A DNA stretch of 64,000 nt from Palsa-601 sp963801185. GTDB taxonomy: Bacteria; Actinomycetota; Acidimicrobiia; Acidimicrobiales; Bog-793. Shown here in pieces: positions 11,680 through 21,765 of this stretch. The notes under the pieces were generated by a model. It did not search any database. It saw nothing but the letters and a program-made list of their open reading frames with translations, and was not told where the DNA came from. Numbering within the stretch: position 1 is the stretch's first letter; every line of letters starts with the position of its first letter. The translations under genes were made by a program, and so were the position numbers. The stretch lies in NCBI GenBank assembly GCA_963801185.1, contig CAWDDW010000001.1, positions 62,001 through 126,000 of the forward strand, given 5' to 3'.

Positions 11680-12917
11680 GTGTCCAGCGGCAAGCACGTC
11701 CTGATCATCGTCCAGAACCTGCCGGTCCCCTTCGATCGGCGCGTCTGGCTCGAATGCCAAGCCCTTCGGGACGCTGGGTACGACGTTTCCGTCGTGTGCC
11801 CGAAGGGCCCTGGTGACCCAGGTCTCGAAGTGGTCGATGGCGTGACCTTGTACAAGTACCGCCAGTACGCCGGGCGTGGGGGAGGGGTCGGTTACCTCCT
11901 CGAGTACGCCTATTCGTTCGGGGCAACCGCCGCCCTCGTGAGGCGAGCGTGGCGCCGGCAGCGCATCGACGTGCTCCAGGCGTGCAATCCGCCCGACATC
12001 TTCTGGCCTCTTGGGTTGCTCTTCCGGCTGCTCGGCCGTGGACGGTACGTGTTCGACCACCACGACTTGTGCCCCGAGCTGTACGAGTCGAGGTTCCCGA
12101 CCGCCAATCGAGTGCCGTACTGGGGCCTTCGCGCCCTTGAGTGGTGCACGTTCCGCTCCGCCGACCGCGTCATCTCCACGAACTCGTCGTACCGCGAGAT
12201 CGCCCTTCTACGCGGCGGGAAGCAGCCCCACGAAGTGACCGTCGTGCGAACAGGACCGGATGCCGTGCGCCTCCAACGCACTGAGCCCGACCCCGAACTG
12301 CGCCGCGGCCGGCGCTTCCTCGTCGCCTACATCGGTGTGATGGGTCCTCAGGACGGAGTCGACGTCGTGGTCCGGACGGCGGCCAAGATCGTCCACGACT
12401 GGGCGAGGGATGACGTCAGCTTTGCCGTGATGGGCTCAGGAGACTGTTTCGACGAGCTCGTGGCTCTGAGAGACGACTCGGTCTCGGAGACTTCGTCGAC
12501 TTCATGGGACGAGTCCCCGACGATGTCGTCAAGCGTGTCCTGTCGACCGCTGACGTCGGGTTGTCTCCTGACCGGAAGAATCCTCTGAACGACGTCTCGA
12601 CGATGAACAAGACCATGGAGTACATGGCCTTCTCACTCCCAACTGTCGCATTCGACCTGCGGGAGACCAGAGTGTCGGCCGGAGAGGCCGCGGCGTACGC
12701 CGAGCCGAACGAAGTGGAGAGCTTCGCGAGCGTTCTGGTCGATCTGTTGGACGACGAGCCTCGACGGCGCTCGATGGGCAAGCTGGCACGGGCCAGGGTC
12801 GAAGAGGAGCTGGCCTGGACACATCAACGGGATGCGTTCGTCGGCGTATACGACGGACTGCTGGCCGACTCGCCGCGCGCTCGAGCGGTACCGGCGTCGT
12901 CAGCTCCGCGCGGCTGA
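11680..12917 (+). CDS. GT4-type glycosyltransferase (frameshifted in draft sequence)
   Basis: A GT-B fold glycosyltransferase. The N-terminal part has HVLIIVQNLPVPFDRRVW, VSVVCPKG and the loop FDHHDLCPELYESRF; the C-terminal part has VAYIGVMGPQDGVD, LGDFVDFMGRVPDD and NKTMEYMAFSLPTVAFDL. The conserved EYMA region belongs to the donor-binding half. The frame changes near 12474–12478: adding one base links RDD to LGLGDFVDFMGR. The repaired length is about 412 residues. GTG 11680 follows a G-rich stretch, and GTG 11668 is an in-frame alternative. The gene begins 31 bases after the dehydrogenase and ends 4 bases before asnB, so all are probably in one operon. Donor and acceptor sugars are unknown. 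Confidence 0.88.
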
Positions 12918-12921
12918 TCCG

Positions 12922-14833
12922 ATGTGCGGGATCGCCGGCTGCTATCAGCAGCCCGACGGGATAGGGCTCGCCAAGGCGATGAGCGAGCGAATCGCTCACA
13001 GGGGCCCCGACGCGGAGGGCCTTCACTCCTACAGCGACGAGCGGGTCACCGTGCAGCTTGCCCACCGGCGACTCTCCATCATCGACTTGACGAGTGCAGC
13101 GGATCAGCCGTTCTCCAAGGATGGACTGGTGCTCTCGTACAACGGGGAGCTGTACAACTACCGAGAACTGAGGAACGAGCTCGCGGGCTCGGGGGTACGT
13201 TTCGTCACCGCGTCTGACACCGAAGTCGTGCTCGAGGCCTGGCGGCGATGGGGATGGCGAGCACTGACCCGCTTCCGGGGCATGTTCGCTTTCGCACTCC
13301 TCGACGAGAGGACAGGTCAGCTGTTCCTCGCTCGCGACCAGCTCGGGATCAAGCCGCTCTATCTGTTGCGGCGAGATGACGGGGTGGTGTTCTCGTCGGA
13401 GTTGAGAGGGCTGGTCGCGGCGCTCGGAAGCGAGCTGCGGATCGATCCCTCCGCACTCGTGGCATCGATGCTCTACTACTGGGTGCCCGACCAGCGCTGT
13501 TCAATCCGCAACGTCGAGAAGCTGCCGCCGGGGACATGTGCCGAGGTCTCCCCCGATGGATCAGTCCAGACGCACTCGTACTGGGACATCCGGGAGGTCG
13601 CGTCCGAGGCCGCCGCCGGGCCGCCGTCGGACCTCCGGGCGGTGGTCGAGGAGTCGGTCACCGCCCATCTCGTTGCCGACGTACCGGTGTCGAGCTTCTT
13701 GAGCGGCGGGCTCGACTCGAGCATCATCACGGTCCTCGCCAAGCGGGCGAACCCGGAGGTCGACGCCTACACCATCGGATTCAGGCCCGAGGACAACCGC
13801 CTCGAGGCGATGCCGGACGACATGACCTACGCCCGCAAAGTCGCCGCCCGGTATGGCGTGACCATGCACGAGATCGAGATCGCCCCGGACATAGCCGACC
13901 TGCTCCCTCGCATCGTCGACATCCTCGACGAGCCGATCGGGGACCCGGCAGCGATCAACACTTACCTCATGTGCCAAGCCGCTCGCGACGCAGGAGTCAA
14001 GGTCGTCTTGTCGGGGATGGGTGCCGACGAGCTCTTCGGCGGCTATCGCAAGCATCTGGCCTGCGTCGTGGCTGCTCGTTACCAACGGCTGCCGGCGATC
14101 TTGCGGAAACGGGTCGTGGAGGGTGCCGTCGGCAGGCTTCCGGTCACTGCGTTTGGGCACGGGCTGCGTTACGTCCGCTGGTCCAAGCGGTTCCTCACGT
14201 TCGCAGAGCTCGGAGAAGAGGAGGCATTCCGCCGCAGTTACACCCTGTACGACCTGCCGGAAGCTCGCTGAGCTGATCAGCCCGGACCTGAGCGGCCACG
14301 TCGGCGAGATCGCAGATGAGCATCGCCAGATCTATAAGGACAACTCGCTCGGGGATCACGTGAACCGGATGTGCCTCGCGGATGCCCGGCTGTTCCTGCC
14401 AGGGCTCAACCTCGCTTACACCGATCGAGCAAGCATGGCCGCGTCCACTGAGGTCCGGGTGCCCTTCGTCGATCCCGACGTTGTACGAGCGGCGTTCTCA
14501 TTCGGCGGGCCGCAGAAGGTCTCTGGGCGCAAAGGCAAGCTTCCGTTGAAGCGCGCAGCCGAGGCCTGGCTGCCCGAGGAGATCATCCACCGCCCGAAAG
14601 CGTCCTTCGGCGCGCCGTTGCGGGCGTGGATGGCTCACGACCTAAGTTCGATGGTCGACGACGTGCTGTTGTCAGGCGAGCTCGTCTCGTCGGGCTTCCT
14701 CGATCGGCGACCGCTCGAGCGGCTAGTCGCCGACGATCGCTCGGGGCGGGAGGATCGCTCGAAGCAGCTCTGGCAACTGCTGACGATGGAGCTCTGGGTC
14801 CGCAACATGGGCGCCCAGGGCGTCACCACCTGA
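12922..14833 (+). CDS. asnB: Asparagine synthase-type glutamine amidotransferase (first copy, frameshifted)
   Basis: A class II amidotransferase that uses glutamine and ATP to amidate a carboxylate. The nucleophile is Cys2 of MCGIAGCY, followed by RGPDAEG, LSYNGELYNYRELR and SDTEVVLEAWRRWG. The synthetase half has the PP-loop SFLSGGLDSS and SGMGADELFGGYRKH. Translation breaks at 14259–14261: removing one base changes LPEAR-stop into LPKLAELISPDLSG. The rest (TDRASMAASTEVRVPFVDPD, HRPKASFGAPLRAWM) then reads to 14833 in one frame. The repaired length is about 636 residues, typical for AsnB. In polysaccharide clusters such enzymes often amidate uronic acids rather than aspartate; the neighbouring uronate-forming dehydrogenase and heparinase-like gene make that plausible here. 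A second, distinct copy lies at 57.3 kb. Confidence 0.93.
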
Positions 14834-14915
14834 TGAGGCCGCTTCTCAGGCCGGAACGGCCGCCGACGATAGCGACGGTGGGGCGTGGACGGCAACACTC
14901 CCCGGAGGGAAGAGG

Positions 14916-17119
14916 ATGAAACAAGTCGCACAGAACTACCGGACCGGTGAGCTGACGGTGCTCGACGTCCCGCCGCCGACGTGTCGTCCCGGTGGCATCC
15001 TCGTCCGATCGCTCTACTCGCTCATCTCGACCGGCACAGAGGTCATGAAGGTGAAAGAGGCAAGGCTCTCTCTCGCCGGCAAGGCACGGGCCCGTCCTGA
15101 ACAGGTACGCCAAGTGGTTGACACCGTTGTGCAACAAGGGCCGAGGGCGACCTACAAGAAGGTGATGACGCGCCTCGACTCCTACACCCCCCTCGGCTAC
15201 TCGCTCTGCGGGGTCGTCGCGGAAGTGGGCGAAGGTGCCGGCGAGTTCAGGGTGGGCCAGCTCGTGGCGTGCGCCGGGAACGAGCACGCGCTTCACTCGG
15301 AGGTCAACTGGGTACCTACCAATCTCTGCGTGCCGGTGCCTGATGGCGTGGACCCGAGGCAGGCTGCCTTCGCGACGGTGGGGGCCATCGCGATGCACGG
15401 CGTCCGGCGCTGCGAGGCCCAGCTCGGTGACACGGCGTGTGTCATAGGCCTCGGGTTAGTCGGGCAGCTGGCTGTGCAGCTGCTGGTCGCGTCAGGAGTC
15501 GTGGTGGTCGGCCTCGACCCGGTGGAGGACCGGTGCCTGTTGGCAGAGCGGGCGGGTGCGCTCGCGTCCGCGCCGCCGACCGCCGACGGGCTCGACCGGG
15601 TGGAGCGTGCCCTGTCGGAGGCAAGCGGCGGGCTCGGGGCCGATCACATCCTCCTCGTCGCCGGCGGGTCCTCGAACGAACCAGTCGAAGCTGCGGCAAG
15701 ACTCGCCGCGACAGGGCCCGCGTCGTCGACATCGGCAAGATCCGCCTCGACCTTCCCTGGAACGCCTACTACGAGAAGGAGCTTGACGTCGTCTTCTCGC
15801 GCTCGTACGGCCCGGGGCGCTACGACGAGCGATACGAGCTCGACGGCATCGACTATCCAGCCGGCTACGTGCGGTGGACCGAACGAAGGAACCTCGGCTG
15901 CTTCGTCGACCTTCTCGCGAGGGATTCTCTCGACGTCGAGTCGCTCGTCTCCCACGTCTTCCCGGTCGAGCGTGCGGTCGAGGTGTACGACCGCTTGAGC
16001 TCGGGCGAGCTCGGTGGCGTAGGGCTGCTGTTCGAGTACGGGCCCGGTGAGCCGCCCGTCTCGCCCGAGGGGCGAGGTGAGACGATGACCGCCGGGTCAC
16101 CGCCACGGGCGAGTGAGCCGAAGATCTCGCCTCGACCGGGTGGGGGGGTCCCGGTGGCCGGTGACCGGGTCCGCCTCGGCTTCATCGGTGCTGGGAATTA
16201 CGCCTCGTCGATGCTCCTCCCGGTGCTCGCGGCCGCCGAGAACGTCGAGCTCCGTCACGTCGCCACGACTCGCTCGCTGACGGCCATGAACGCCCAACGG
16301 CGCTTCGGATTTGCCACCGTGAGCACGGACTCGACCGAGGTGCTCGGAGACGACTCGCTCGACGCCGTCTTCATCGTGACCCGTCACCGCTCGCATGCAG
16401 GCCTCGTCTGCCGGGCCCTCGAGGCCGGCAAGGCCGTGTTCGTGGAGAAACCCCTGGCGCTGTCCCTCGAGGAGCTCGACCGGATCCTCGACGTCGTGAG
16501 AGAGACGGGCAACGACCGCCTCATGGTCGGCTTCAACCGGCGTTTTGCTCCGCTTCTCGTCGACATGCGGGCGAGGTTCGCGCGCCCCATGGCCGGTGCC
16601 GTCGCCCGTTACGCCGTCAACGCCGGCTCGCTCTCCCATACGAGCTGGTATGCGGACGAGCAGGAGGGGACGCGGTTCGTCGGCGAGGGTGGCCACTTCA
16701 TCGACACCCTGAGCTGGTGGCTGGGCGCCCGCCCGCGGGAGGTCTCGGCCCTGCAGGGTCGCGACGCGAACGACCTCATGATCAACCTTTCCTTCGACAA
16801 CGGGGCGATCGCCAGCCTCGCCTATGTCACGAACGGGAGTCGCCGGTTCCCGAAGGAGGTCTTCGACACAAGCGCGGGAGGACGGTCGGCCCGACTCGAC
16901 AACTTCCGCCGTGCGACCGTGTGGGGCGGCGCCCCACGCCGCACGCGGTGGAGCTTCGGAGCGGTGGACAAGGGTCAGCGTCACATGCTCGAGGCGTTCG
17001 TGGGCGCGGTGCGCACGGGTGAGCCGATGCCGATAGATCTCTCCTCGCTGGTGGACACCACCCGTGCGACGCTCGCCGTGCGCGACAGCCAAGTCTCTGG
17101 GCGGTCCGAGGAGCTGTGA
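14916..17119 (+). CDS. Bi-domain oxidoreductase: MDR dehydrogenase fused to Gfo/Idh/MocA (frameshifted)
   Basis: The first half is a zinc-type medium-chain dehydrogenase (GYSLCGVVAEVGEGAGEF; coenzyme site near VIGLGLVGQLAVQLL). The second half, from about 16160, is a Gfo/Idh/MocA oxidoreductase: RLGFIGAGNYASSML for NAD(P), then FVEKPLALS with the family Lys, and GGHFIDTLSWWLG. The frame breaks at about 15714–15716; adding one G to the GGG run gives ATGARVVDIGKIRLDL and joins the halves. The repaired protein has about 734 residues, a size known for bi-domain oxidoreductases in exopolysaccharide loci, so I read it as one gene and not two. ATG 14916 follows a purine-rich GGGAAGAGG. The reaction is unproven; sugar oxidation or epimerisation is likely. 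The downstream heparinase gene overlaps by 4 bases. Confidence 0.9.
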
Positions 17120-19122
17120 CCGAGGGACGCCTGTGGTGGTACGCCCACCGTCTCGGGCGCATGTCGCCGGAGGAGGTGGTCTGGAGAGCCCACGACCAGG
17201 TCCTGCGCAGGACCTGGTCGAGACGCCAGGTCCTCCCCTCCTCGCAGCCCCGGAGATCGGTGCGCGTGAAAGGCGCCCCGAAATTCGCCACGCCACTTCC
17301 TTCCGGCTGTCGCGACCGTATCCCCGCCGAGGTTCGAGAAGGACTCGTAGCGGCGGCCGACGAGCTGCTCAAAGGGAGGTGGGAGGTGCTCGGGGTGGTG
17401 AGGACGGACCTCGCCGACCCCGACTGGTTCTTTGACCCGGTCACCGGGCGGAGAGCGGCGTCCGAGAAATACGCCTTCAACATCAACCACCGGTCCGAGG
17501 CTGAGGTCGGCAACGTCAAGCAACTGTGGGAGCTGTCAAGGCTCCAGCACCTGACGGTGCTGGCTGGGGCCTTTTTCGCCAGCGGGGAGGAGGCCTACGC
17601 GGAGGCGGTCGCCGCTCAGCTGTCGTCATGGTGGGCCGAGAATCCTTTCCTCTCGGGCATCCACTGGACGAGCGGCATCGAGCTCGGCGAGCGGCTCATC
17701 TCCTGGGTGTGGATCCGGCGCCTTCTCGACGAGTGGCAAGGAGCGGCCGCGCTGTTCGAAGCGAATGTCGATGCACGAGAGCAGGTGTACTGGCACCAGC
17801 AGTACCTCGCCGCCTTCAGGAGCCGGGGCTCGTCCGCCAACAACCACGTGATCGCGGAGGCCGCCGGGCAGCTCGTCGCGAGCTGCGCCTTCGATTGGTT
17901 CGAGGAGAGTGAGAAGTGGCGTGTGAGCGCTGCATCCTTGCTCGAGGGCGAGCTGTGCCTTAACACCTTCCCGAGCGGGCTCAACCGTGAGCAGGCCTCG
18001 GAGTATCACGGATTCGTCATCGAGCTGGCGCTCCTTGCCGCGGTCGAGTGCGACGCGTGTGGTCATCCGCTCGGCCCTGCTACCTGGAGCTTGCTCGCGA
18101 CGATGCTGGACTGCGCAGCTGCCGTCGTCGACCAACAGGGCAGGCCGCCGCGCCAAGGAGACGGCGACGGAGGGCGGGCGTTGCTGGTCGATCCACCGAC
18201 GGTCGACCGTGAGGCCTCGCTTCTCGCCACAGGGGCAGCGCTGGTGCAACCGGCGTCGTGGTGGCCAGCGACACGCCCGACCGCCATGAGCGTCGTCGTC
18301 GGAGGGCTCAGCGGTCGTGCCAGAGAGATCGAACAGAGGACGCCGGAACGCCCATCGCACTTCGGAGACGCCGGTCTGACGCTCCTTCGTTCCACGCCAC
18401 GGCCTGACCAACCGGAGATCTGGTGCCGCTGCGACGGAGGTCCGCATGGCTACCTGTCGATCGCGGCGCACGCGCACGCCGATGCACTCTCGGTAGAGGT
18501 TCGCTACGGGGGAGTGGACATACTCGCTGATCCGGGGACCTACTGCTACCACGGTGAGGCGCCTTGGCGCCGCTACTTCCGCTCGACGCTCGCACACAAC
18601 ACCATCGAGCTCGCTGGCGAAGATCAGTCAGTGTCGGGCGGTCCCTTCCTCTGGCTCTCCTCAGCGCACACGACCGGTGTCGAGGTCCTACCCGACGGCG
18701 ACGGCCGACCGGTGCGATGGGCCGGGCAGCACGACGGGTACGAGCGTCTCACGCCTCCCGCTCGACACCATCGCAGTGTGGAGCTCGACGATCTCGGGCG
18801 CCGCCTCGACATTGTCGACCGGATCGACAGTGCCGGCACGCATGTCATCCGGATGGCGTTCCACCTCGGGCCGGCCGTGCAGGTGGTGCTCGAGGGAGCC
18901 GTCGCCGACCTCACCTGGAGCGTCGGCACTGTGAGCGCATCGGCGAGATTCGAGCTTCCCGCGGAGCTCGACTGGACTGCTCATCGCGGTGAGTCAGAAC
19001 CGGTCCTCGGATGGTACTCCGATCGCTTCGGGAGAAAGGAACCGTCTATCTCCTTGCTCGGGGAGGGTTGCGCGATTCCAGGTTCCAGCGAATTGACCAG
19101 CTCTATCACGTTCTCGCCGTAA
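17116..19122 (+). CDS. Heparinase II/III family protein (polysaccharide lyase-like)
   Basis: 668 residues with the heparinase II/III N-terminal alpha/alpha-toroid (KYAFNINHRSEAEVGNVKQL, GIHWTSGIELGERLISW, ANNHVIAEAAGQLVAS, GLNREQASEYHGF) and the C-terminal beta-sandwich (HAHADALSVEVRYGGVDILADPGTYCYHG, STLAHNTIELAGEDQS). The Asn-His and Tyr-His pairs in NNHVIAE and EYHGF fall where catalytic residues sit in the family, which cleaves uronate-containing glycans by beta-elimination. No signal peptide is visible at the N-terminus (TEGRLWWYAHRLGRMSPEEV), so localisation is unclear. GTG 17116 overlaps the preceding stop by 4 bases, pointing to translational coupling with the bi-domain oxidoreductase. 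In such loci the enzyme is usually thought to trim or release the locus's own polysaccharide. Confidence 0.9.
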   Translation: MTEGRLWWYAHRLGRMSPEEVVWRAHDQVLRRTWSRRQVLPSSQPRRSVRVKGAPKFATPLPSGCRDRIPAEVREGLVAAADELLKGRWEVLGVVRTDLADPDWFFDPVTGRRAASEKYAFNINHRSEAEVGNVKQLWELSRLQHLTVLAGAFFASGEEAYAEAVAAQLSSWWAENPFLSGIHWTSGIELGERLISWVWIRRLLDEWQGAAALFEANVDAREQVYWHQQYLAAFRSRGSSANNHVIAEAAGQLVASCAFDWFEESEKWRVSAASLLEGELCLNTFPSGLNREQASEYHGFVIELALLAAVECDACGHPLGPATWSLLATMLDCAAAVVDQQGRPPRQGDGDGGRALLVDPPTVDREASLLATGAALVQPASWWPATRPTAMSVVVGGLSGRAREIEQRTPERPSHFGDAGLTLLRSTPRPDQPEIWCRCDGGPHGYLSIAAHAHADALSVEVRYGGVDILADPGTYCYHGEAPWRRYFRSTLAHNTIELAGEDQSVSGGPFLWLSSAHTTGVEVLPDGDGRPVRWAGQHDGYERLTPPARHHRSVELDDLGRRLDIVDRIDSAGTHVIRMAFHLGPAVQVVLEGAVADLTWSVGTVSASARFELPAELDWTAHRGESEPVLGWYSDRFGRKEPSISLLGEGCAIPGSSELTSSITFSP

Positions 19123-19366
19123 TCACCTATGGAGGTACAGACACGCTGTGTGCGCAACACGATCCCATCCTGCCGATAACCCAGGCCGTAGCCGGCCCTG
19201 ACACGCGCACGGTCTCGGTCAGAGCGGCATACTTATGAAGATGTCTTGCGTTTCCAGCCGGCATGTCTCCGCGCGGTGCCGGAAGGACTGGCATAGCTCC
19301 GTGAACTTCGCGCCGAAGACTCCTGCTCGCCTCGAGCTTCTCGGGCACGTCCGAGGGCGAAGAGCC

Positions 19367-20260
19367 ATGATGGAAGAGGCCGAGATTCAATCATTCTGGG
19401 AATCGCACCCTTGCGGTGACGAGCTCCTCGGCGGCCTCGACCGCGCGTTCGAGGGGAACTACATAGCGTTCTTCGACGCGTACGACAAGGCGAGGTACGA
19501 GCTCGAATCCCACATTCCCAACTGCCTCGACGCGCTCAACGTCAACGACAGGAAGGTGCTTGAAATCGGCCTTGGCCAAGGTGCCGAGTCCGAGCAGCTC
19601 ATCCGCAGAGGTGCCCACTGGACCGGACTCGACCTGACCAGGGAAGCTGTAGCCAGGGTGAAGACGCGCCTGCAGATTCGGGGGTTGAGCTACGACGACA
19701 TCTGGCAGGGTTCGGTTCTTCGAATCCCGGCTGCTGACGACGCCTTCGACATCGTCTTCTCTCATGGCGTGCTTCATCACGTGCCGGACATCGGGGCAGC
19801 TCAGAGCGAGATTCAGCGCGTGCTCAAGCCGGACGGACGGCTCGTCGTGATGCTCTACGCACGGCGGTCGCTGAACTACCAGGTCGCCATCAAAGTCATA
19901 CGCCGCGCGGTACTCCTTGCAGCGTGGCCTCTGCGCAAGCACATCACCTCCGGCATTCTTGCTACTCATCTGCGCAACGCAGAAAGTGAGGGTCTCGCCC
20001 ACTACTTGCGCCTCGATCGGTTTATTCACGCCAGCACCGATGGGCCGGCCAGTCCGTTCGCAAGGGTGTATGACCTGTCGGAAGTGCAACGTGACTTCAA
20101 GTCGTTTGAAATCTCCCGCTGGCATAAGCACTTCATGCACGCGCCGCCACTCCCGGTCCACGGACTCCCCGGCGGCCGGCTGATGGGATGGCACCTCTGG
20201 GTCGAGATGTCCCCGCGTTCCGAGGAGGCTCGGTCGAATGGGTCGAATCGCTCGCGCTGA
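19367..20260 (+). CDS. Class I SAM-dependent methyltransferase
   Basis: A 297-residue methyltransferase. It begins EEAEIQSFWESHPCGDEL, a pattern common in glycan- and lipid-linked methyltransferases. The SAM-binding motif I is VLEIGLGQGAESEQLI (about residues 66–81), followed by GLDLTREAVARVK, IPAADDAFDIVFSHGVLHHVPD (motif IV/post region) and KPDGRLVVMLYARRS. An upstream in-frame extension to 19235 exists but lacks family similarity, and ATG 19367 (or 19370) preceded by CGAAGAG fits better. It lies 244 bases after the heparinase gene on the same strand, so it may have its own promoter in 19123–19366. The acceptor is unknown; O-methylation of a sugar is a reasonable guess given the context. 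Confidence 0.87.
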   Translation: MMEEAEIQSFWESHPCGDELLGGLDRAFEGNYIAFFDAYDKARYELESHIPNCLDALNVNDRKVLEIGLGQGAESEQLIRRGAHWTGLDLTREAVARVKTRLQIRGLSYDDIWQGSVLRIPAADDAFDIVFSHGVLHHVPDIGAAQSEIQRVLKPDGRLVVMLYARRSLNYQVAIKVIRRAVLLAAWPLRKHITSGILATHLRNAESEGLAHYLRLDRFIHASTDGPASPFARVYDLSEVQRDFKSFEISRWHKHFMHAPPLPVHGLPGGRLMGWHLWVEMSPRSEEARSNGSNRSR

Positions 20261-20485
20261 CAAGCGGGTGCCAATGTTCGGGTGATGACCGGAGACCGAG
20301 ATGTCATCCAATGCCTTACTTCCCAAAGACAAGCTGAGAGTCTCTTCGGGCGCGGAAGTGTTTAGACATCGTTGCCTAGATCCCGGAGCGGCGTACCTTC
20401 ACGGACTCGTAGCGCCCGCCCAGACTTCGCGCGGGAGGTCGGCCGTGGACGCGCGGAAGCGCTCCGCGCCCGGCCGACAGTCCCG

Positions 20486-21751
20486 ATGACACCGGCTACG
20501 CCGGGTCGCTCAAGGCCGCGACTCGCGGTGGCGTCGGGGCCGACCGGGGTGTCCCCTATGACGGTCGCGGCGGCAGCTTCGGAACATTACGACCTGCTGT
20601 GGCTCGTGGATGAGAGCGGTCCCGACCTCAGCCTCCACGTGGCGCTATTAGGGCGACTTGGCCGAGTCGTCGAGCTCGGTGGTCTGTCCGGCTCGGAGGC
20701 GGCTGCCGTCCTAGCGGACTATCGGCCGGACGGCATCGCGACCTTCCATGACTTCGGCATGGTAAAGCTGGCCGAGATCGCTGAGCAGCTCAATCTCCCG
20801 TTTCACAAGCCAGCGGTGGCGGAACGCCTGGTCGACAAGTACGCCCAGCGTGAGGCGCTCATGGCGGGCGGCCTCGCGGTGCCGCGCTACGCCCCCGTGC
20901 CGCTTGTCCTCGACGACGATGCCCTGGCTGCACTCGAGGCTCGTGTCGGCTTTCCGGCCGTGCTCAAGCCCAGGAGCGGGACAGGCAGCCGGTACGTAGT
21001 CTCGGTGCCGACCTCCGGCGCGCTGGTGGAAGCGCTGGTGCAGAGGCGCCGAGATGGCCGGAACGACCCCCTCCTCCTGGAGGAGTTCATCGGGGAGGCG
21101 ACGTCGCGCGACGCCCAGATCGGAGACATCGTCTCGGTGGAGAGCTACGTGAGCGCCGGCCGCGTGAGCAACATCGCTGTCACTGGACGCTTCGCGTTCG
21201 CCGAGCCGTTCCGCGAGACCGGTAACTTCATTCCAGCGGACCTGCCGGAGGCCGAGCGGACGGAGGTGCTGCAGCTCGCGACGGAGGCAGCACGCGCGCT
21301 CGGGGTCGAGACCGGGTGCCTACACACCGAGATCAAACGGACCAAGGAGGGACCGCGCCTCGTCGAGATCAACGGGAGACCTGGCGGCGGGATACCGCAG
21401 ATGCTCGCCCGCGTTTCCGATCTAAACCTCTTCCACGTCGCCTTCCAGCTCGCGCTCGGTGAGTCGCTGCCCGACCGGGACGTGGTCCCGACCGGCCGCG
21501 TCGTCTACCGGGCCATCGTCCAGCCGCCCACCTCTGCACACCGCGTCGTGAGTGTCCAAGGCCTGGAGACAGTCGCGGAGCTCCCCGGCGTCGAGGAGGT
21601 CATCTTGAATCGCGGCCCTGGTCGGGTTGTGGACTGGCGGAACGGCTACCTCGAGTTCGTCTTCCTCGTCGACGGGACCGTCGCCGACATCGACGAGCTC
21701 CGCGTGATCGACCGGCGGCTGCGTGACGCGGTCGTGATCGTCTACGAGTAG
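20486..21751 (+). CDS. ATP-grasp carboxylate–amine ligase
   Basis: A 421-residue ATP-grasp enzyme. A pre-ATP-grasp domain (YDLLWLVDESGPDLS, ADYRPDGIATFHDFGMVKLAEIAEQL) is followed by a linker and lid (VDKYAQREALMAGGLAVPRY, FPAVLKPRSGTGSRYVV). The metal and phosphate-binding core comes last (LLLEEFIGEA, VSVESYVSAG, LHTEIKRTKEGPRLVEINGRPGG, in which the final Glu and Asn bind magnesium). It resembles ligases that join a carboxylate to an amine, such as dipeptide or amino-acid ligases, through an acyl phosphate. ATG 20486 is preferred; the longer frame from 20372 is Arg/Ala-rich and not family-like, and ATG 20558 is a shorter option. The stop is 14 bases before the tandem hydrolase gene, so the two probably act together. 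Substrates are unknown. Confidence 0.85.
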   Translation: MTPATPGRSRPRLAVASGPTGVSPMTVAAAASEHYDLLWLVDESGPDLSLHVALLGRLGRVVELGGLSGSEAAAVLADYRPDGIATFHDFGMVKLAEIAEQLNLPFHKPAVAERLVDKYAQREALMAGGLAVPRYAPVPLVLDDDALAALEARVGFPAVLKPRSGTGSRYVVSVPTSGALVEALVQRRRDGRNDPLLLEEFIGEATSRDAQIGDIVSVESYVSAGRVSNIAVTGRFAFAEPFRETGNFIPADLPEAERTEVLQLATEAARALGVETGCLHTEIKRTKEGPRLVEINGRPGGGIPQMLARVSDLNLFHVAFQLALGESLPDRDVVPTGRVVYRAIVQPPTSAHRVVSVQGLETVAELPGVEEVILNRGPGRVVDWRNGYLEFVFLVDGTVADIDELRVIDRRLRDAVVIVYE

Positions 21752-21765
21752 CGTCTCTCGGCGAT

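Noticed and set aside
12922..14833. asnB as a true pseudogene
   Set aside because: One base restores the full family sequence, and similar breaks occur in uvrA and uvrB, so sequence error is the simpler explanation.
14916..17119. Two separate oxidoreductase genes
   Set aside because: The apparent gap is a single missing base; the joined length matches known fused bi-domain oxidoreductases.
16097..17296. Minus-strand open frame (399 codons)
   Set aside because: It is antisense to the Gfo/Idh half of the bi-domain oxidoreductase and has no domain features.
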